Part shown: one piece after another, positions 11,808-12,823 of the stretch
Numbering within the stretch: the first letter of the stretch is position 1
How the letters are laid out: the number at the start of each line of letters is the position of its first letter
From: Aquificales bacterium
GTDB taxonomy: Bacteria; Aquificota; Aquificia; Aquificales; QOAS01
Assembly (NCBI GenBank): GCA_027035985.1
Contig: JALVTI010000017.1
Location: 1 to 12,823 of the forward strand
DNA: 12,823 nucleotides
Reading direction: 5' to 3'
The notes under the pieces: generated by a model
Databases searched by the model: none
The model's input: only the letters and a program-made list of their open reading frames with translations
What the model was told of the DNA's origin: nothing
Program-made: the position numbers and the translations under genes

Positions 11808-12823
11808 ATGCCTTTGAGAGTGGAAGGGGAGCTTAGGGTTCCCTCCGATAAATCGATTTCCCACCGCGCCATTATTATCGGTAGCCTCGCCGATGGAGAG
11901 GTTAGGGTTAAAAATTGGCTCCGCTCCGCCGATACACTCGCGACACTAAATATATACCGCGCCTTGGGCGCCCGTATCGAGGAGCTATCCCCCACCGAGT
12001 TGGTCGTGAGGGGAGGGGGGCTATTTTCCTTTAGAGAGCCAACCGACATACTAAACGCCGAAAATTCGGGGACGACAACCCGTTTAACCCTGGGGGTATT
12101 GTCGGCACAACCCTTCTTTGCGGTCTTAACGGGAGACGGCTCACTGCGCCGCCGCCCTATGCTGAGGGTGGTAAAACCCCTTAGGGAGATGGGCGCCACG
12201 ATAGACGGAAGGGAGGAGGGAAACCTTTTACCCATCGCCGTTAGGGGTGGAAGGCTAAAGGGTATCTCATTCTTCAACAAGAAAGCTTCCGCCCAGGTAA
12301 AGTCGGCGTTGCTACTCGCCGGTCTCCACGCCGAAGGTATAATTGAGGTCGAAGAGCCTTACCTATCGCGCGACCACACCGAAAGGATGCTCCAGCTCTT
12401 CGAGGTCGATTTAACGGTTATCCCCGCCGAAGGCGGGATATTGGTCAAATTAAGGGGTGGACAGCAACCCAAAGGGGATAAAGATATCTTTGTGCCCGCC
12501 GACCCGTCGAGTGCCGCCTTCTTCGCCGCCGCCGCCGTTTTACTGCCCGGCTCGAAGCTCCTTTTAAAGGATGTTTTGATAAACCCCACCAGGGACGGGT
12601 TCTTTAGGAAACTCAAAGAGATGGGTGCGAATATCGAATACACCAATGTGAGGGAACTTTCGATGGAACCTATAGCGGATATATACGTCGAATACTCGCC
12701 CAACTTGAGGGGGGTAAGGGTCTTTCCCGAAGAGGTTCCGGCGGTGATAGACGAACTTCCCCTCCTGGCGGTGGTGGCAACGCAGGCGGAGGGAGAAACC
12801 CGCATAGAGGGGGCGGCGGAACT
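11808..12823 (+). CDS. aroA: 3-phosphoshikimate 1-carboxyvinyltransferase (EPSP synthase), 3' end cut by window
   Basis: The frame is open from ATG 11808 to the last base, about 338 of an expected 430 residues. It makes EPSP from shikimate-3-phosphate and phosphoenolpyruvate, step six of the shikimate pathway. Motifs: VPSDKSISHRA (11-21, shikimate-phosphate-binding Lys15), NAENSGTTTRL (83-93, the PEP-binding loop), LRRRPMLRVVKPLREMGA, SAQVKSALLLAGL, LSRDHTERML, VPADPSSAAFFAAAAVL, NPTRDGFF and VIDELPLLAVVATQAEG. The PEP loop reads ENSGT, where many class I enzymes have GNAGT. The sequence stops just before the expected ELRxKESDR block. The start is preceded by AGGTGAG and an in-frame TGA (11793-11795). 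Confidence 0.96.
   Translation, partial: MPLRVEGELRVPSDKSISHRAIIIGSLADGEVRVKNWLRSADTLATLNIYRALGARIEELSPTELVVRGGGLFSFREPTDILNAENSGTTTRLTLGVLSAQPFFAVLTGDGSLRRRPMLRVVKPLREMGATIDGREEGNLLPIAVRGGRLKGISFFNKKASAQVKSALLLAGLHAEGIIEVEEPYLSRDHTERMLQLFEVDLTVIPAEGGILVKLRGGQQPKGDKDIFVPADPSSAAFFAAAAVLLPGSKLLLKDVLINPTRDGFFRKLKEMGANIEYTNVRELSMEPIADIYVEYSPNLRGVRVFPEEVPAVIDELPLLAVVATQAEGETRIEGAAE

Noticed and set aside
11964..12094. Possible glyphosate-tolerance change in the AroA PEP loop (ENSGT in place of GNAGT)
   Set aside because: NSGT variants are common in class II and other bacterial EPSP synthases, and the loop Gly linked to tolerance is retained; nothing can be claimed from sequence alone.
11786..12280. 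Upstream extension of the TPR reading frame, adding about 165 residues
   Set aside because: It is antisense to the well-supported aroA reading frame, is rich in Ser/Pro/Arg as expected of a shadow frame, and would overlap the first 470 bases of aroA.
12359..12805. 148-codon open frame on the minus strand
   Set aside because: Antisense to aroA, which has clear family motifs here; the Ser/Ala-rich translation has no recognisable fold.

Overview
The window reads as a chromosomal segment of a thermophilic bacterium, most like the Aquificota (for example Desulfurobacteriaceae-type chemolithoautotrophs). This placement is inferred from codon habit (heavy use of AGG/AGA for Arg and ATA for Ile), charge-rich compact proteins, tight gene packing and the general look of ClpX, RNase PH and AroA. 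No rRNA or other decisive marker is present, so the assignment is tentative.

Layout. Bases 1-1464 hold an IS200/IS605-type element without a tnpA: palindromic left-side DNA, a tnpB gene broken by one in-frame amber codon (949-951), and a highly structured right end that probably doubles as the omega/reRNA 3' portion. Bases 1465-1631 are a short scar region with a fragment that looks like the DNA-binding end of a DDE transposase, so this spot has received more than one mobile element. Bases 1640-5324 hold a metallo-beta-lactamase-fold hydrolase (minus), truA and a membrane diguanylate cyclase (plus, co-oriented), and carA (minus), whose 3' end overlaps that of the cyclase gene by 17 bases. Bases 5443-8832 form a likely plus-strand operon: clpX, ribE, mobB, an unknown 82-residue protein gene and rph, ending in a candidate intrinsic terminator. 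A separate plus-strand gene (8903-9880) encodes an ADP-ribosylglycohydrolase-fold protein that has lost most of the metal-binding signature. A long TPR protein gene (minus, from 9905) and aroA (plus, from 11808, cut by the window end) diverge from a very short shared region.

How the genes work together. Most are housekeeping: tRNA pseudouridylation (truA), 3' RNA processing (rph), protein unfolding for proteolysis (clpX), and biosynthesis of carbamoyl phosphate (carA), riboflavin (ribE), the molybdenum cofactor (mobB) and aromatic compounds (aroA). They do not form one pathway; operon membership here looks like generic co-expression.

Most worth a second look: the nonsense-interrupted TnpB with a displaced RuvC-II glutamate beside an intact-looking omegaRNA/right end; a 16-bp imperfect palindrome repeated exactly in the two divergent promoter regions upstream of truA and clpX; the degenerate ADP-ribosylglycohydrolase; and a set of genes at the heads of transcription units with no Shine-Dalgarno and an AT-rich box just before the start codon, suggesting leaderless or nearly leaderless mRNAs. 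I saw no CRISPR array, tRNA or complete defence system, and nothing I can claim as a new multi-gene system.
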